DNA of 64,000 nt from Arthrobacter celericrescens (GCF_003614925.1 NZ_QYLP01000050.1:62001-126000), one strand, 5' to 3'; shown: positions 9,902-17,795, numbered from the stretch's first letter. A program made the numbers and translations. Notes: a model not told the origin generated them from the sequence alone.

Positions 9902-10723
9902 GTGAAGCGGCAGAAGTACCACTATGGCGAGCACCCCAGCCAGTGGGCCGAACTTTTCCTACCGGAACCCGCGCACTCCCCCAACGGGAACCGGCCGGTC
10001 AAATGCCACGGCGTGGCCGTGGTGATCCACGGCGGGTACTGGCGTTCGCAATACGGCGCAGAGCTGGGCGAACCGCTCGCAAGGGACCTTGCCGCGCACG
10101 GCATCGCGGCCTGGAACCTGGAGTACCGGCGGGCGGGCAACGGCGGCGGCTGGCCGCATACCTTCGAGGACGTGCTCAGCGGCATCGACCACCTCAAGGA
10201 CGTGGCCCCCGAACACGGCCTGGACCTCGGCAAGGTGGTGGCCCTCGGGCACTCCGCCGGCGGACACCTCGCTGTGTGGGCGGCCGGCCGGCGGAAGCTC
10301 GACAAGATCGGAACCCCCGACGCCGACCGGCAGCTGGTGCGCAACGGGGACGACGCCGCGGTGCAGCTCAGCGGGGTCGTCAGCCAGTCCGGGGTGCTGA
10401 ACCTGGCCGAGGCCGAGCGCCTCAACCTCAGCAACGGCGCGGTGGACAACCTCATGGGCGGGGACTCCGTCAGGTACCCCAAGCGGCATATTTACGCCGA
10501 CCCGATGAAGTGCGTGCCTCTTAGCATTCCCGTATATGCCGTCCACGCCATGGACGACGAGGACGTTCCGACCAGCCTGTCCGAGGGCTACGTCAACGCC
10601 TCGATCGCAGCCGGCGGTGCGGCCCAGCTGCTGAAGGTCCCGGGCAACCACTACGACCTCATCGATCCCCGCGCTGCGGCCTATAAGAAATGCCGCGAGC
10701 TGGTGCAGAGGCTGCTGAGCTGA
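9902..10723 (+). CDS. Alpha/beta hydrolase (esterase/kynurenine-formamidase-like)
   Basis: 273 residues. GTG at 9902 has an excellent AAAGGAGG 7 bp upstream, which decides the start against longer open frames. Oxyanion-hole motif VIHGGYWRS and nucleophile elbow GHSAGGHLAV place it in the esterase/lipase group containing kynurenine formamidase and carboxylesterases; a late GNHYDLIDP supplies the likely catalytic His. No signal peptide, so cytoplasmic. Unrelated functionally to neighbours as far as seen. Confidence 0.85.
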   Translation: MKRQKYHYGEHPSQWAELFLPEPAHSPNGNRPVKCHGVAVVIHGGYWRSQYGAELGEPLARDLAAHGIAAWNLEYRRAGNGGGWPHTFEDVLSGIDHLKDVAPEHGLDLGKVVALGHSAGGHLAVWAAGRRKLDKIGTPDADRQLVRNGDDAAVQLSGVVSQSGVLNLAEAERLNLSNGAVDNLMGGDSVRYPKRHIYADPMKCVPLSIPVYAVHAMDDEDVPTSLSEGYVNASIAAGGAAQLLKVPGNHYDLIDPRAAAYKKCRELVQRLLS

Positions 10724-10743
10724 CCGGGACCTCCCCGGGGCGT

Positions 10744-10759
10744 CCTGCCTAGAGGCAGG
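10744..10759. terminator. Short hairpin between convergent hydrolase genes
   Basis: CCTGCCT and AGGCAGG form a perfect 7-bp stem around a 2-nt loop, overlapping the stop codon of the minus-strand lipase. No T-run follows, so termination is only suggested by the convergent position. Confidence 0.3.
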
Positions 10760-11621
10760 CCGGGCGGAAACCCGGATCGGCAGGTCCGTCGGCCTGTGCC
10801 AGGGCATTCACGACCCATTGGTGCACCACCGGGTCATTGGGAGTCTGGTCGTGCTCGATCGGATCCAAGGGGCACCGGTTCTGCAGGGTGATGTTGCTGA
10901 CCTGCGCCGTGCTGCCTGACAGGAACTGGCTTTGATAAGGCGTCACCACCTCGTCATGGACGGTGGAAATGACGGTGTATGCCGGTCCCTTGACAGTGTC
11001 GCCAATGGAGTTGAGCTTCGTTAGGAAAGCCGACCCCGCCTCCTGGTCCATGCACGCCTGGCAGAAAGGCTCGAAGAGCAGCATTTCGGACGGCGAGCCT
11101 TCCGGGGGAGGAAGGATGAGGCCCTCCGTCCCGTGGTTCGATGGCGAAATGCCCACGAGGTGGTGGACCTTCTTGGCGCCGCCCAGGAATCCCATGAAAT
11201 ACCTCGGCATCATCCCGCCTTGGCTGTGGCCCACGATGTCCACCTTGGTTGCCTTGGTGGCGGCGAGGACGGCTTCGACAAACGAGGCGAGCTCTGCCGC
11301 CGAGTCCTCGATGGGGCCCGAAGCATCGATGCCGTTGGACTCGCCGTAGTTGAGCGCGAACACACAGTAGCCCTCGTTCTTCAGGACCGGAGACAGTGTG
11401 CTCCAGTTCTTCGCCATGTTTTCGAAGGTTCCCGGCACCAGCACCACCGGGTAGGGACGTTCGGCGGCGGGTTTGCAGCCCCAGTCGTTGGCTCCTGGAG
11501 GTGGGACGTCCAGGGTTCCGGCCGAGGCGCTGCCTACCCCGGTGAGGAGCGAGAGCACGAGGACCGCGATGGCGGACAGGACGGACCGTTTTTGCCTGGT
11601 CATGGCTTTTTGCACTGTCAT
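10749..11621 (-). CDS. Secreted lipase/esterase, alpha/beta hydrolase fold
   Basis: 290 residues. A Sec signal peptide (KRSVLSAIAVLVLSLLTGVGSASA) is followed by a LipA/class-2-like lipase: VVLVPGTFENM oxyanion loop, GHSQGGMMPRYF nucleophile elbow with Ser in GHSQG, and a late IEHDQTPNDPVVHQWV stretch with the probable catalytic His. The mature protein carries several cysteines (for example GCKP, EGYC, PFCQAC, RCPLD) fit for disulfides outside the cell. Start is ATG at 11621; a longer frame from 11657 or shorter from 11603 are alternatives. A CRP-like site and another dyad lie upstream. Confidence 0.88.
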   Translation of the reverse strand: MTVQKAMTRQKRSVLSAIAVLVLSLLTGVGSASAGTLDVPPPGANDWGCKPAAERPYPVVLVPGTFENMAKNWSTLSPVLKNEGYCVFALNYGESNGIDASGPIEDSAAELASFVEAVLAATKATKVDIVGHSQGGMMPRYFMGFLGGAKKVHHLVGISPSNHGTEGLILPPPEGSPSEMLLFEPFCQACMDQEAGSAFLTKLNSIGDTVKGPAYTVISTVHDEVVTPYQSQFLSGSTAQVSNITLQNRCPLDPIEHDQTPNDPVVHQWVVNALAQADGPADPGFRPACL

Positions 11622-11658
11622 AGGGCAGTTCCAATCAATGAGAAGTTTTCCGCGCATC

Positions 11659-11674
11659 GGTGACGCGCATCACA
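11659..11674. promoter_or_regulatory. CRP/GlxR-like binding site upstream of the secreted lipase
   Basis: GGTGA-N6-TCACA matches 9 of 10 defined positions of the TGTGA-N6-TCACA consensus of Crp/GlxR-type cAMP-responsive regulators. It sits about 40-50 bp upstream of the lipase start on the minus strand. A site for carbon-source control of a secreted hydrolase is plausible. Confidence 0.4.
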
Positions 11675-11694
11675 CATCCCCCAAGGTTCAGTAG

Positions 11695-11710
11695 GTTACC
11701 CGCTGGTAAC
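11695..11710. promoter_or_regulatory. Inverted repeat in lipase/kinase intergenic region
   Basis: Perfect dyad GTTACC-cgct-GGTAAC in the 213-bp gap between the divergent lipase and sugar-kinase genes; size and symmetry fit a TetR/MarR-type operator. No regulator gene is adjacent, so the binder is unknown. Confidence 0.3.
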
Positions 11711-11834
11711 TTATTGGCGCAATCGTCTCGGGCGTAGATGGGAAAACGTGCAGTTTCGGGTCTTGCGTCCCGGGTGCCGAGTAACAGAACGGCTGCTCTG
11801 GTTCGGCCATGGCCGCTCTGGCAGAGTGTTGCCC

Positions 11835-12776
11835 ATGCTGACAGTGATTGGTGAGGCCCTGGTGGACGTCGTCCGGCGCACCTCTGGCGAAGAGGCGCAC
11901 GTGGGCGGCAGCCCGCTGAATGTCGCGGTGGGCCTGGCCCGCCTGGGCCATCCGGTGCAATTCATCGGGCGCTTCGGAAAAGACCCCTATGGGGATGCGA
12001 TCGCGGCCCACTTGCGCTCCAGTTCGGTGCTGGTTCCGTTCGCACCGGACGGCAAGCCCAGCAGCGTGGCCACCGCGGTGGTCGGCGACGACGGCGCCGC
12101 AAGCTACACCTTCGACCTCAGCTGGGAGCTGCCCGGCCTGGCCGAACGCCTGCCGTTCATGCTGCAGGGCGCCTCGCTGCTGCACACAGGCTCCATCGCC
12201 ACCATGCTCGAACCGGGCGCATCCGAGGTGCTTGCTGCCGTCGAGCACGCCCACCCGAACGCAACCATCAGCTTCGACCCCAACTGCCGCCCCAGCATCA
12301 TCACGGACAAGGACTTCGCGCGCGAGCGGACCGAGCGGTTCGTAGCCCTTTCCGACGTGGTGAAGGCCTCGGACGAGGACCTCGAATGGCTCTACCCGGG
12401 CGTGGACGTGCGCGACTCCGCCCGGCGCTGGCTGTCATTGGGCGGGAACCAGGGCCCCGCCATGGTGGTGGTCACCCGCGGCTCGGCCGGTCCCTGGGGC
12501 GTCACCGCCGCCGGCGAGGCCGAAGTCCCGGCGCCGAAGGTCAAGGTGGCGGACACCGTGGGCGCCGGCGATTCCTTCATGGCCGCGCTGCTGTCCGGCA
12601 TCGTGGACCGCGGCCTGGACGGTGCCCAGAACCGCGAGGACCTGCGGGCCATGCCGGCCGAAATCCTGCGCGGGATCCTGGCCCACGCCGCCAGTGCCGC
12701 GGCGGTCACCGTGTCCCGCGCCGGTGCCAACCCGCCCACCCGCGCCGAGATGAACGCCCTGGCCGCCACGCAATAG
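11835..12776 (+). CDS. PfkB-family carbohydrate kinase (fructokinase-like)
   Basis: 313 residues. N-terminal PfkB signature GGSPLNVAVGLARLGHPVQFIGRFG and C-terminal ATP/anion-hole signature DTVGAGDSFMAALLSG with catalytic Asp are clear. Size and the early GEALVDVV segment are typical of fructokinases, but the exact sugar (fructose, 2-keto-3-deoxygluconate, ribose-like) cannot be fixed. ATG at 11835 gives MLTVIGEALVDV, the standard beginning of the fold; the open frame upstream has no domain. Followed after 29 bp by a HAD phosphatase. Confidence 0.88.
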   Translation: MLTVIGEALVDVVRRTSGEEAHVGGSPLNVAVGLARLGHPVQFIGRFGKDPYGDAIAAHLRSSSVLVPFAPDGKPSSVATAVVGDDGAASYTFDLSWELPGLAERLPFMLQGASLLHTGSIATMLEPGASEVLAAVEHAHPNATISFDPNCRPSIITDKDFARERTERFVALSDVVKASDEDLEWLYPGVDVRDSARRWLSLGGNQGPAMVVVTRGSAGPWGVTAAGEAEVPAPKVKVADTVGAGDSFMAALLSGIVDRGLDGAQNREDLRAMPAEILRGILAHAASAAAVTVSRAGANPPTRAEMNALAATQ

Positions 12777-12793
12777 CCGCACTCCGCCGCCCG

Positions 12794-12799
12794 TAGACT
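12794..12799 (+). promoter_or_regulatory. Putative -10 element of a leaderless HAD-phosphatase transcript
   Basis: TAGACT lies six bases before the ATG at 12806, the spacing at which transcription would begin at or next to the start codon. No ribosome-binding site is present, consistent with a leaderless message, common in actinobacteria. No clear -35. Confidence 0.3.
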
Positions 12800-12805
12800 T
12801 GCAAG

Positions 12806-13606
12806 ATGCGGCTTGTAGCTAGTGACATCGACGGCACCATCCTCGGCCACGACGGCCGGATCAGCAGCCGCACGGTCCGCGCATTCCAGTCCTGCGTCGA
12901 CGCCGGCATCGAGGTGGTCTTCGTGACCGGCCGTCCGCCGCGCTGGCTCTACCCGCTCCGGGAACAGCTCGGCCACAGCGGCACGGTGATCTGCTCCAAC
13001 GGCGCCGTGCTCTGGGACCTTGCCGAGGACAAACTGCTGTCCGCCCAGGCGATCGGGCTTGACGCAGTGTTCGAGGCCCGGCGCCTTATCAAGTCGGTCT
13101 GCCCCGACGCCCTGTTCGCCGCCGAGACGGTGTCCGGCTTCCACCTCGAACCCGGCTTCATCGAGAACCCCACCAGCGAGCTGCTGGCTGACTTCACCCC
13201 CGCACCCCTGCACCGGACGCTGACGGCGGAGGACGCCGTCGTGAAGTTCCTGGCGGTGACCCGCAGCGGCACCCCGGACGCCTTCCTCGCGCAGGTGCAG
13301 CCCGTCGTCGCGCATCTGGTGGAAACCACGCATTCGGCGCCGCGCACCGCGCTGCTGGAAATGTCCGCGCCGGGAGTCAACAAGGCGGTCACCCTCGCCG
13401 GATACGCCGCGTCCCTGGGCATCCAGGCCGCGGACGTAGTGGCGTTCGGGGACATGCCCAACGACATCGAAATGCTGCGCTGGGCCGGCCACGGCTACGC
13501 GATGGCCAGCGGCCATCCTGAAGCGATCACCGCGGCGGGGTACCAGGCCCCGCATTTCGACGACGACGGCGTGGCCCAGGTGATCGAGGCCCTCCTCGTC
13601 GGGTGA
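12806..13606 (+). CDS. HAD superfamily (Cof-type, subfamily IIB) phosphatase
   Basis: 266 residues. Motif I ASDIDGTIL (nucleophile Asp7, general acid Asp9), motif II VFVTGRPP, lysine in GVNKAVTLAGYA, and motif IV FGDMPNDIEML with the two Mg-binding acidic residues. The insert between motifs is the C2B cap typical of Cof/YbiV sugar-phosphate phosphatases. Substrate is probably a phosphorylated sugar, in line with the kinase upstream, but promiscuous phosphatases of this type are common. Confidence 0.9.
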   Translation: MRLVASDIDGTILGHDGRISSRTVRAFQSCVDAGIEVVFVTGRPPRWLYPLREQLGHSGTVICSNGAVLWDLAEDKLLSAQAIGLDAVFEARRLIKSVCPDALFAAETVSGFHLEPGFIENPTSELLADFTPAPLHRTLTAEDAVVKFLAVTRSGTPDAFLAQVQPVVAHLVETTHSAPRTALLEMSAPGVNKAVTLAGYAASLGIQAADVVAFGDMPNDIEMLRWAGHGYAMASGHPEAITAAGYQAPHFDDDGVAQVIEALLVG

Positions 13607-13627
13607 GGCCCGGCCGGAACGCCGGTC

Positions 13628-14923
13628 CTAGGAGTGCGCCCGCATGCCGTGGCTGTGCGCGAGGGCGATCGCCTCGGTGCGTGAACCTACGCCGAGCTTC
13701 CGGAAGATATTCCGCAGGTGGAATTTAACCGTGTTCTCGCTGATGTGGAGCTTCGCGGAGATCGCCCGGTTGCGCTGACCGGCCGAGAGCAGCTGGAGGA
13801 CTTCCAGTTCCCGTTCGGCCAGGCCCCAGCCCCCGGCGTCGCCCACCGGGGCCGAGGGCGGATCGAGCGGCAGGGCCACCTGCACGTCGGCACCCCAGCC
13901 CGCCATGACCTCCAGGTTCATCCGCCCGTTCAGCGCTTCCACCCGCGACGCGAGCCGGGTGATGTTCGGTGAATCCGCGGACAGTTCGCCCTGGCCGTCG
14001 TCGCGCACGTTGATGAGCAGGTTCTCGCCGTCGCAGTCCCACTGGGCGCGGACACGGCGCACCTGCGGCTGCTCCACGATCGCCAGCACCAGCCCGCGCA
14101 CAATGGCCCGCGCCGCGTGGGCCACCTCGCCCGGCAGGGCGCGGCCGTTGACCGGCGGCTCGATGAACTGCACGTCGATGCCGCTGAAATGCATGAGGGG
14201 CCGCAGGTCCTCCCGCAGCCGTTCGAAGGCCGTGGCCACGGGCTCCTCCACCAGGTCCGTGGTGCGGTCGCTGATGGTGCGCAGTTCCACGAGCGCCTTC
14301 ACGGCGAGGTCGGTGACGTTCCGGCGGGCCGTGGCGTCGTCCAGGGCCTGGGAGCGCAGGGCCGCCAGGAGGGTCTCGAGGGTGGTCGAGTGCCGGTCCA
14401 CCAGTTCCGCCGTGACCCGCAGCCGCTCGGCCGATGCCGCGCGCGATTCAAGCAAGTACGACGGCGGTGCGTCCGCCACCTTCTCCTGGATCCTGCGGGC
14501 CGCCAGCCCCCACAGGTAGCCGAGCATCCGCAGGGACTCCGCCCTCTCCGCCGGATCTGCCGGCAGCTGCGGGGCGGTCAGGGTGACCAGGGCCCTGGTC
14601 TCCGAAGACAGGGCAAGGACCGGGTGCTCCGCGCCGCCGATGGTCGCGGTCCCCTCCCAAGGCTCGCGGTCCGGGAGTTGGCTGCGCAGCTGGTCCAGTT
14701 CCGGAACGGACACGCGGCTGATGATCTCCTCCGCGCCGGCCTTCTTCTGCGGGCGGCCCGTGCAGTCCTCCGTGAAGATGATGAGCGCGCTGTTGCCGAC
14801 GTACGGCAGCACCGCCTCGCGCAACCGCTCGGCGATGTCCATCAGGGGAGCGTCCACCAGGGCGGCAACGTCGTCCAGCAGGGTCCGGGAATTCTGGGCC
14901 AAAGTCTTCTGCGCTGAAGTCAT
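13628..14923 (-). CDS. LuxR-type regulator with degenerate histidine-kinase-like module
   Basis: 431 residues. The C-terminus (about 367-425) is a LuxR/FixJ helix-turn-helix: ERELEVLQLLSAGQRNRAIS and SENTVKFHLRNIFRKLGV. Residues about 165-350 resemble the DHp plus HATPase region of NarX/DesK kinases, with ERLRVTAELVD in place of the H-box (the phospho-accepting His is Val175) and a retained RDDGQG G1-like motif at 307-312, but no recognisable N-box Asn. The first 150 residues look like a GAF-type sensor. So it appears to be a one-protein sensor/DNA-binding regulator, not a working kinase. It is divergent from hxlB, and an inverted repeat in the shared promoter is a likely binding site. Target is inferred from context. 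Confidence 0.8.
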   Translation of the reverse strand: MTSAQKTLAQNSRTLLDDVAALVDAPLMDIAERLREAVLPYVGNSALIIFTEDCTGRPQKKAGAEEIISRVSVPELDQLRSQLPDREPWEGTATIGGAEHPVLALSSETRALVTLTAPQLPADPAERAESLRMLGYLWGLAARRIQEKVADAPPSYLLESRAASAERLRVTAELVDRHSTTLETLLAALRSQALDDATARRNVTDLAVKALVELRTISDRTTDLVEEPVATAFERLREDLRPLMHFSGIDVQFIEPPVNGRALPGEVAHAARAIVRGLVLAIVEQPQVRRVRAQWDCDGENLLINVRDDGQGELSADSPNITRLASRVEALNGRMNLEVMAGWGADVQVALPLDPPSAPVGDAGGWGLAERELEVLQLLSAGQRNRAISAKLHISENTVKFHLRNIFRKLGVGSRTEAIALAHSHGMRAHS

Positions 14924-14962
14924 TCAGCCACCTTAGCCGGTCCCGCCCCGGCCTGACTGTCC

Positions 14963-15010
14963 GAACGGGTAGCAAACACTGCCCATCCTCGCTGTTCAGC
15001 TCACCCGTTC
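14963..15010. promoter_or_regulatory. Candidate operator in the hxlB promoter
   Basis: GAACGGGT (14963-14970) and ACCCGTTC (15003-15010) form a perfect 8-bp inverted repeat with centres 40 bp apart, about four helical turns. It sits between the divergent LuxR-type gene and hxlB. Outer CCTGA and TCAGG also mirror each other. Fits binding of a dimer or pair of dimers of the adjacent regulator. Confidence 0.4.
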
Positions 15011-15064
15011 AGGAAGGGACGATTGATCCACAAGCACTTCACGAGCAGGACAGGAGGCACGGCA

Positions 15065-15670
15065 ATGACACTCACCGCTGAGGTGGCGCCCACCGTATCG
15101 GACACAGAAACATCCCGCCTGATTTCGGCGAATCTCTCCCTTGTAGGGGACGAAGTTGCCGGAACTGCCGCGGAAATCGACCCCGGCCAGCTCTCCCGCC
15201 TCGCGGAGGAACTGCGTTCGGCCAACCGGGTCTTCGTCGCCGGCGCCGGCCGCAGCGGCCTGGTGCTGCGGATGGCCGCCATGCGCCTGATGCACCTCGG
15301 CCTCGACGTGCACATCGCCGGAGACACCACCACCCCGGCTATCCGTTCGGGCGACGTCCTGTTGCTTGCCTCCGGCTCCGGAACCACCTCCGGTGTGGTC
15401 CGCGCCGCACAGACCGCCGCGAAAGCCGGCGCTCGCCTGGCCGCCTACACCGCCAACCCGGCCTCCCCGCTCGCGGAACTGGCCGACGTCGTGGTCACCA
15501 TTCCCGCCGCGCAGAAAACGGACCACGGCTCCAGCCTGTCCCGCCAGTACGCAGGCAGCCTCTTCGAGCAGGTGCTCTTCCTGGCCGCCGAGGCCGTATT
15601 CCAGACCCTCTGGGACGGGGACGCCACCCCGGCGGAGGAACTCTGGCTCCGGCACGCCAACCTCGAGTAA
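15065..15670 (+). CDS. hxlB: 6-phospho-3-hexuloisomerase
   Basis: 201 residues, single SIS domain. FVAGAGRSGLVLRMAAMRLMHLG and DVLLLASGSGTTSGVV form the sugar-phosphate binding site, and the C-terminal QVLFLAAEAVFQTLWD is typical of PHI enzymes. It isomerises D-arabino-hex-3-ulose 6-phosphate to fructose 6-phosphate, the second step of the ribulose monophosphate (RuMP) pathway. ATG at 15065 has AGGAGG 7 bp upstream; TTG at 15023 in frame would add 14 residues but lacks support. Adjacent to hxlA, 54 bp downstream, forming an operon. Confidence 0.95.
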   Translation: MTLTAEVAPTVSDTETSRLISANLSLVGDEVAGTAAEIDPGQLSRLAEELRSANRVFVAGAGRSGLVLRMAAMRLMHLGLDVHIAGDTTTPAIRSGDVLLLASGSGTTSGVVRAAQTAAKAGARLAAYTANPASPLAELADVVVTIPAAQKTDHGSSLSRQYAGSLFEQVLFLAAEAVFQTLWDGDATPAEELWLRHANLE

Positions 15671-15724
15671 GCCCCCGCACGCTCCAAGACTCCCGCAACT
15701 CCAGAACACGAAATGAGAAACACC

Positions 15725-16348
15725 ATGAAGCTCCAAGTCGCCATCGACGTCCTCTCCACCGAAGCAGCCCTCGACATCGCCGGCAAGGTCGCCGAGTACG
15801 TCGACATCATCGAGCTCGGCACCCCGCTCGTGAAGAGCGAAGGCCTCGCCGCGATCACCGCGATCAAGGAAGCCCACCCGGACAAGATCGTCTTCGCCGA
15901 CCTGAAGACCATGGATGCCGGCGAACTTGAAGCCGACATCGCCTTCAAGGCAGGCGCCGACCTGGTCACCGTGCTCGGCACCGCCGACGACTCCACCATC
16001 GCCGGTGCCGTCAAGGCTGCCAAGGCCCACAACAAGGGCGTCGTCGTGGACCTCATCAGCGTCGAGGACAAGGTCACCCGTGCCAAGGAAGTCCGCGCCC
16101 TGGGCGCCAAGTTCGTCGAGATGCACGCCGGCCTGGACGAGCAGGCCAAGCCGGGCTACGACCTCAACGTGCTCCTCAGCGCCGGTGAAGAAGCCCGCGT
16201 TCCGTTCTCCGTGGCTGGTGGCGTGAACCTGACCACGATCGCTGCCGTGCAGCGCGCCGGCGCTGACGTCGCCGTCGTCGGCGGTGGCATCTACGGTGCG
16301 GCCGACCCGGCCCTCGCTGCGAAGGAACTGCGCGCCGCCATCATCTAG
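15725..16348 (+). CDS. hxlA: 3-hexulose-6-phosphate synthase
   Basis: 207 residues, orotidine-5'-phosphate-decarboxylase-fold TIM barrel. MKLQVAIDVLST, EYVDIIELGTPLVKSEG, FADLKTMDAGELEA (the catalytic DLKTMD Asp-Lys-Asp set), and GGVNLTTI are diagnostic. It condenses formaldehyde with ribulose 5-phosphate, so with hxlB it detoxifies or assimilates formaldehyde in the cytoplasm. ATG at 15725 matches family starts; ATG at 15713 in frame is an alternative. No methanol dehydrogenase lies nearby, suggesting a detoxification role or methylated substrates handled elsewhere. Confidence 0.96.
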   Translation: MKLQVAIDVLSTEAALDIAGKVAEYVDIIELGTPLVKSEGLAAITAIKEAHPDKIVFADLKTMDAGELEADIAFKAGADLVTVLGTADDSTIAGAVKAAKAHNKGVVVDLISVEDKVTRAKEVRALGAKFVEMHAGLDEQAKPGYDLNVLLSAGEEARVPFSVAGGVNLTTIAAVQRAGADVAVVGGGIYGAADPALAAKELRAAII

Positions 16349-16389
16349 CGGCCCGCGCTTCCAGCGGACAGCCCGCAAGGGCAAGCAAA

Positions 16390-16480
16390 AAGCCGCAGCG
16401 GCGGTGCGTTCCTGCCGGGATTGCGGACAGGACTCCATGTTCCGGCAGGACTGGGTGCGCATCGCCGCTGTTTTTGTTTG
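16390..16480. terminator. Compound bidirectional terminator after hxlA
   Basis: Outer arms 16396-16408 (CAGCGGCGGTGCG) and 16459-16471 (CGCATCGCCGCTG) pair with one mismatch; nested inside, CCTGCCGG (16411-16418) pairs with CCGGCAGG (16443-16450). A T-run (GTTTTTGTTT) follows and an A-run precedes, so it can end transcription from both sides. Confidence 0.7.
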
Positions 16481-16634
16481 CCCGGGTTTACCGCCGGGCT
16501 GAACGGAGCCGCCCGGGCTGGGTGTTCCCAATCGCGATTAAGCTCACCGGAAACTCACATCTGGAATCCAACTCGCGTTCAACTCCCACCCGTAGGCTGG
16601 CCTCATATCTGAGAGCTCACTTCAGGGGGACAAC

Positions 16635-16883
16635 ATGGCCAAGCGTAAGACGAGCGGCATGTACGAGGCGCCGATCCGCCGCGCCGAGCCGGCCGAACAC
16701 TGGAAGCAGCTGCGCCGCGGCGACCGCGTCAGCGTGAAGCTCGCGCCGGGCTACGAGAACCGCGGATTCGTGGACGCCGTCTCCGGCGACCACAGCATCG
16801 TGTGGGTGAACCTCGACGGCGGCCGCGGCCGCACGCTGGTGCACTGTGGCGACGGCGTGGAGATCGTTCGCGCCGAAGGCTGA
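16635..16883 (+). CDS. Small basic protein of unknown function
   Basis: 82 residues. ATG preceded by a GGGGGA ribosome site. The sequence has basic N-terminal residues, then alternating beta-rich stretches (GDRVSVKLAPGYENRGFVDAVSGDHSIVWVNLDGG) suggestive of a small SH3/KOW-like barrel. No enzyme motif. Codon pattern and RBS make it likely real. It is 31 bp upstream of the glycerophosphodiesterase gene and may be co-transcribed. Confidence 0.7.
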   Translation: MAKRKTSGMYEAPIRRAEPAEHWKQLRRGDRVSVKLAPGYENRGFVDAVSGDHSIVWVNLDGGRGRTLVHCGDGVEIVRAEG

Positions 16884-16914
16884 CCCCGCGGGGCTGAGGC
16901 GCTACGCTACCCGG

Positions 16915-17715
16915 GTGAGCCAGCCGCTGCCCTATTTCCTGCGACCCGACGGCGCCAGCCGTCCCCTCGCCCTGGCCCACCGCGGCTTCTCCCGCGAGGG
17001 ACTGGAGAATTCGGCGGCAGCCTTCCGCACCGCCGTCGGGATCGGCATCACACACCTGGAGACGGACGCCCGCGCCACCGCCGACGGCGCCGTCCTGCTG
17101 TTCCACGACGCCACCCTGGACCGCGTCACGGACTCCCGCGGCCGGATCAGTGAACTGGGCGCGGCGCAGGTGTCCCGGGCGAAGATCGGCGGGCGCGAAG
17201 CCATCCCGCTGCTCGAAGACATCCTGCGCGAATTCCCGGACGCCCGGCTGAACGTCGACGTCAAAGACCGGCATACGGTGGCGCCGCTCGCCGCCGTGAT
17301 CGACCGCTGCGCCGCCCATGAGCGCGTGCTCATCACCAGCTTCTCCGACCGCCGCCGAAGGGGTGTGCTGAAACGCCTCAGCCGCCGCACGGCGTCCTCC
17401 GCGGGCATCTTCCTCACCGCGGTGTTCGCCCTGGCCGGTCCGATCCTGCCGGACCGCTTGCTCGCGAAGGTGATGCACGACGTCGACGCCCTCCAGGTGC
17501 CGGTCCGTTACGGCCGGCTGGAACTGCTGACCCCGGGCTTCCTGGGCAGGGCGCGGCGCCTCGGGCTGCAGGTGCACGTGTGGACCGTCAACGACCCCGC
17601 GGAGATGGAGCGGCTGCTGGATCTGGGCGGTGAAGGCCGCGGCGTGGACGGAATCGTCACAGACAGGGCCGATCTGCTGAAAGAGACGCTCGAACAGCGT
17701 GGCCAGTGGTGGTGA
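16915..17715 (+). CDS. Glycerophosphodiester phosphodiesterase family protein
   Basis: 266 residues. GDPD motifs are complete: AHRGF (His22, Arg23), LETDAR (Glu49, Asp51) and FHDATLDRVTD (His64), then KIGG and NVDVKD, ending with VWTVNDPAEMERLLDLG and GVDGIVTD. It hydrolyses glycerophosphodiesters to glycerol 3-phosphate plus an alcohol. No signal peptide, so cytoplasmic. GTG at 16915 chosen because the domain begins immediately after. Next to the adenylation/acyltransferase fusion, which could hint at cell-envelope lipid or teichoic acid turnover, but that is inference. Confidence 0.9.
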   Translation: MSQPLPYFLRPDGASRPLALAHRGFSREGLENSAAAFRTAVGIGITHLETDARATADGAVLLFHDATLDRVTDSRGRISELGAAQVSRAKIGGREAIPLLEDILREFPDARLNVDVKDRHTVAPLAAVIDRCAAHERVLITSFSDRRRRGVLKRLSRRTASSAGIFLTAVFALAGPILPDRLLAKVMHDVDALQVPVRYGRLELLTPGFLGRARRLGLQVHVWTVNDPAEMERLLDLGGEGRGVDGIVTDRADLLKETLEQRGQWW

Positions 17716-17764
17716 AGTGACGCCAGTGACTGGAGCGGTGACGCTTACAGAAACTCCAATGAAG

Positions 17765-17783
17765 TTAGCTAAGGCTATCCTAT
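17765..17783 (+). promoter_or_regulatory. DtxR/IdeR-like iron box over the fusion-gene promoter
   Basis: TTAGCTAAGGCTATCCTAT matches 15 of 19 positions of the actinobacterial DtxR/IdeR consensus (TTAGGTTAGSCTAACCTAA). It overlaps TATCCT/TATAAA -10-like sequences 10-20 bp before the GTG at 17796, a classic position for iron-dependent repression. Confidence 0.5.
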
Positions 17784-17795
17784 AAAATCGCTCGG

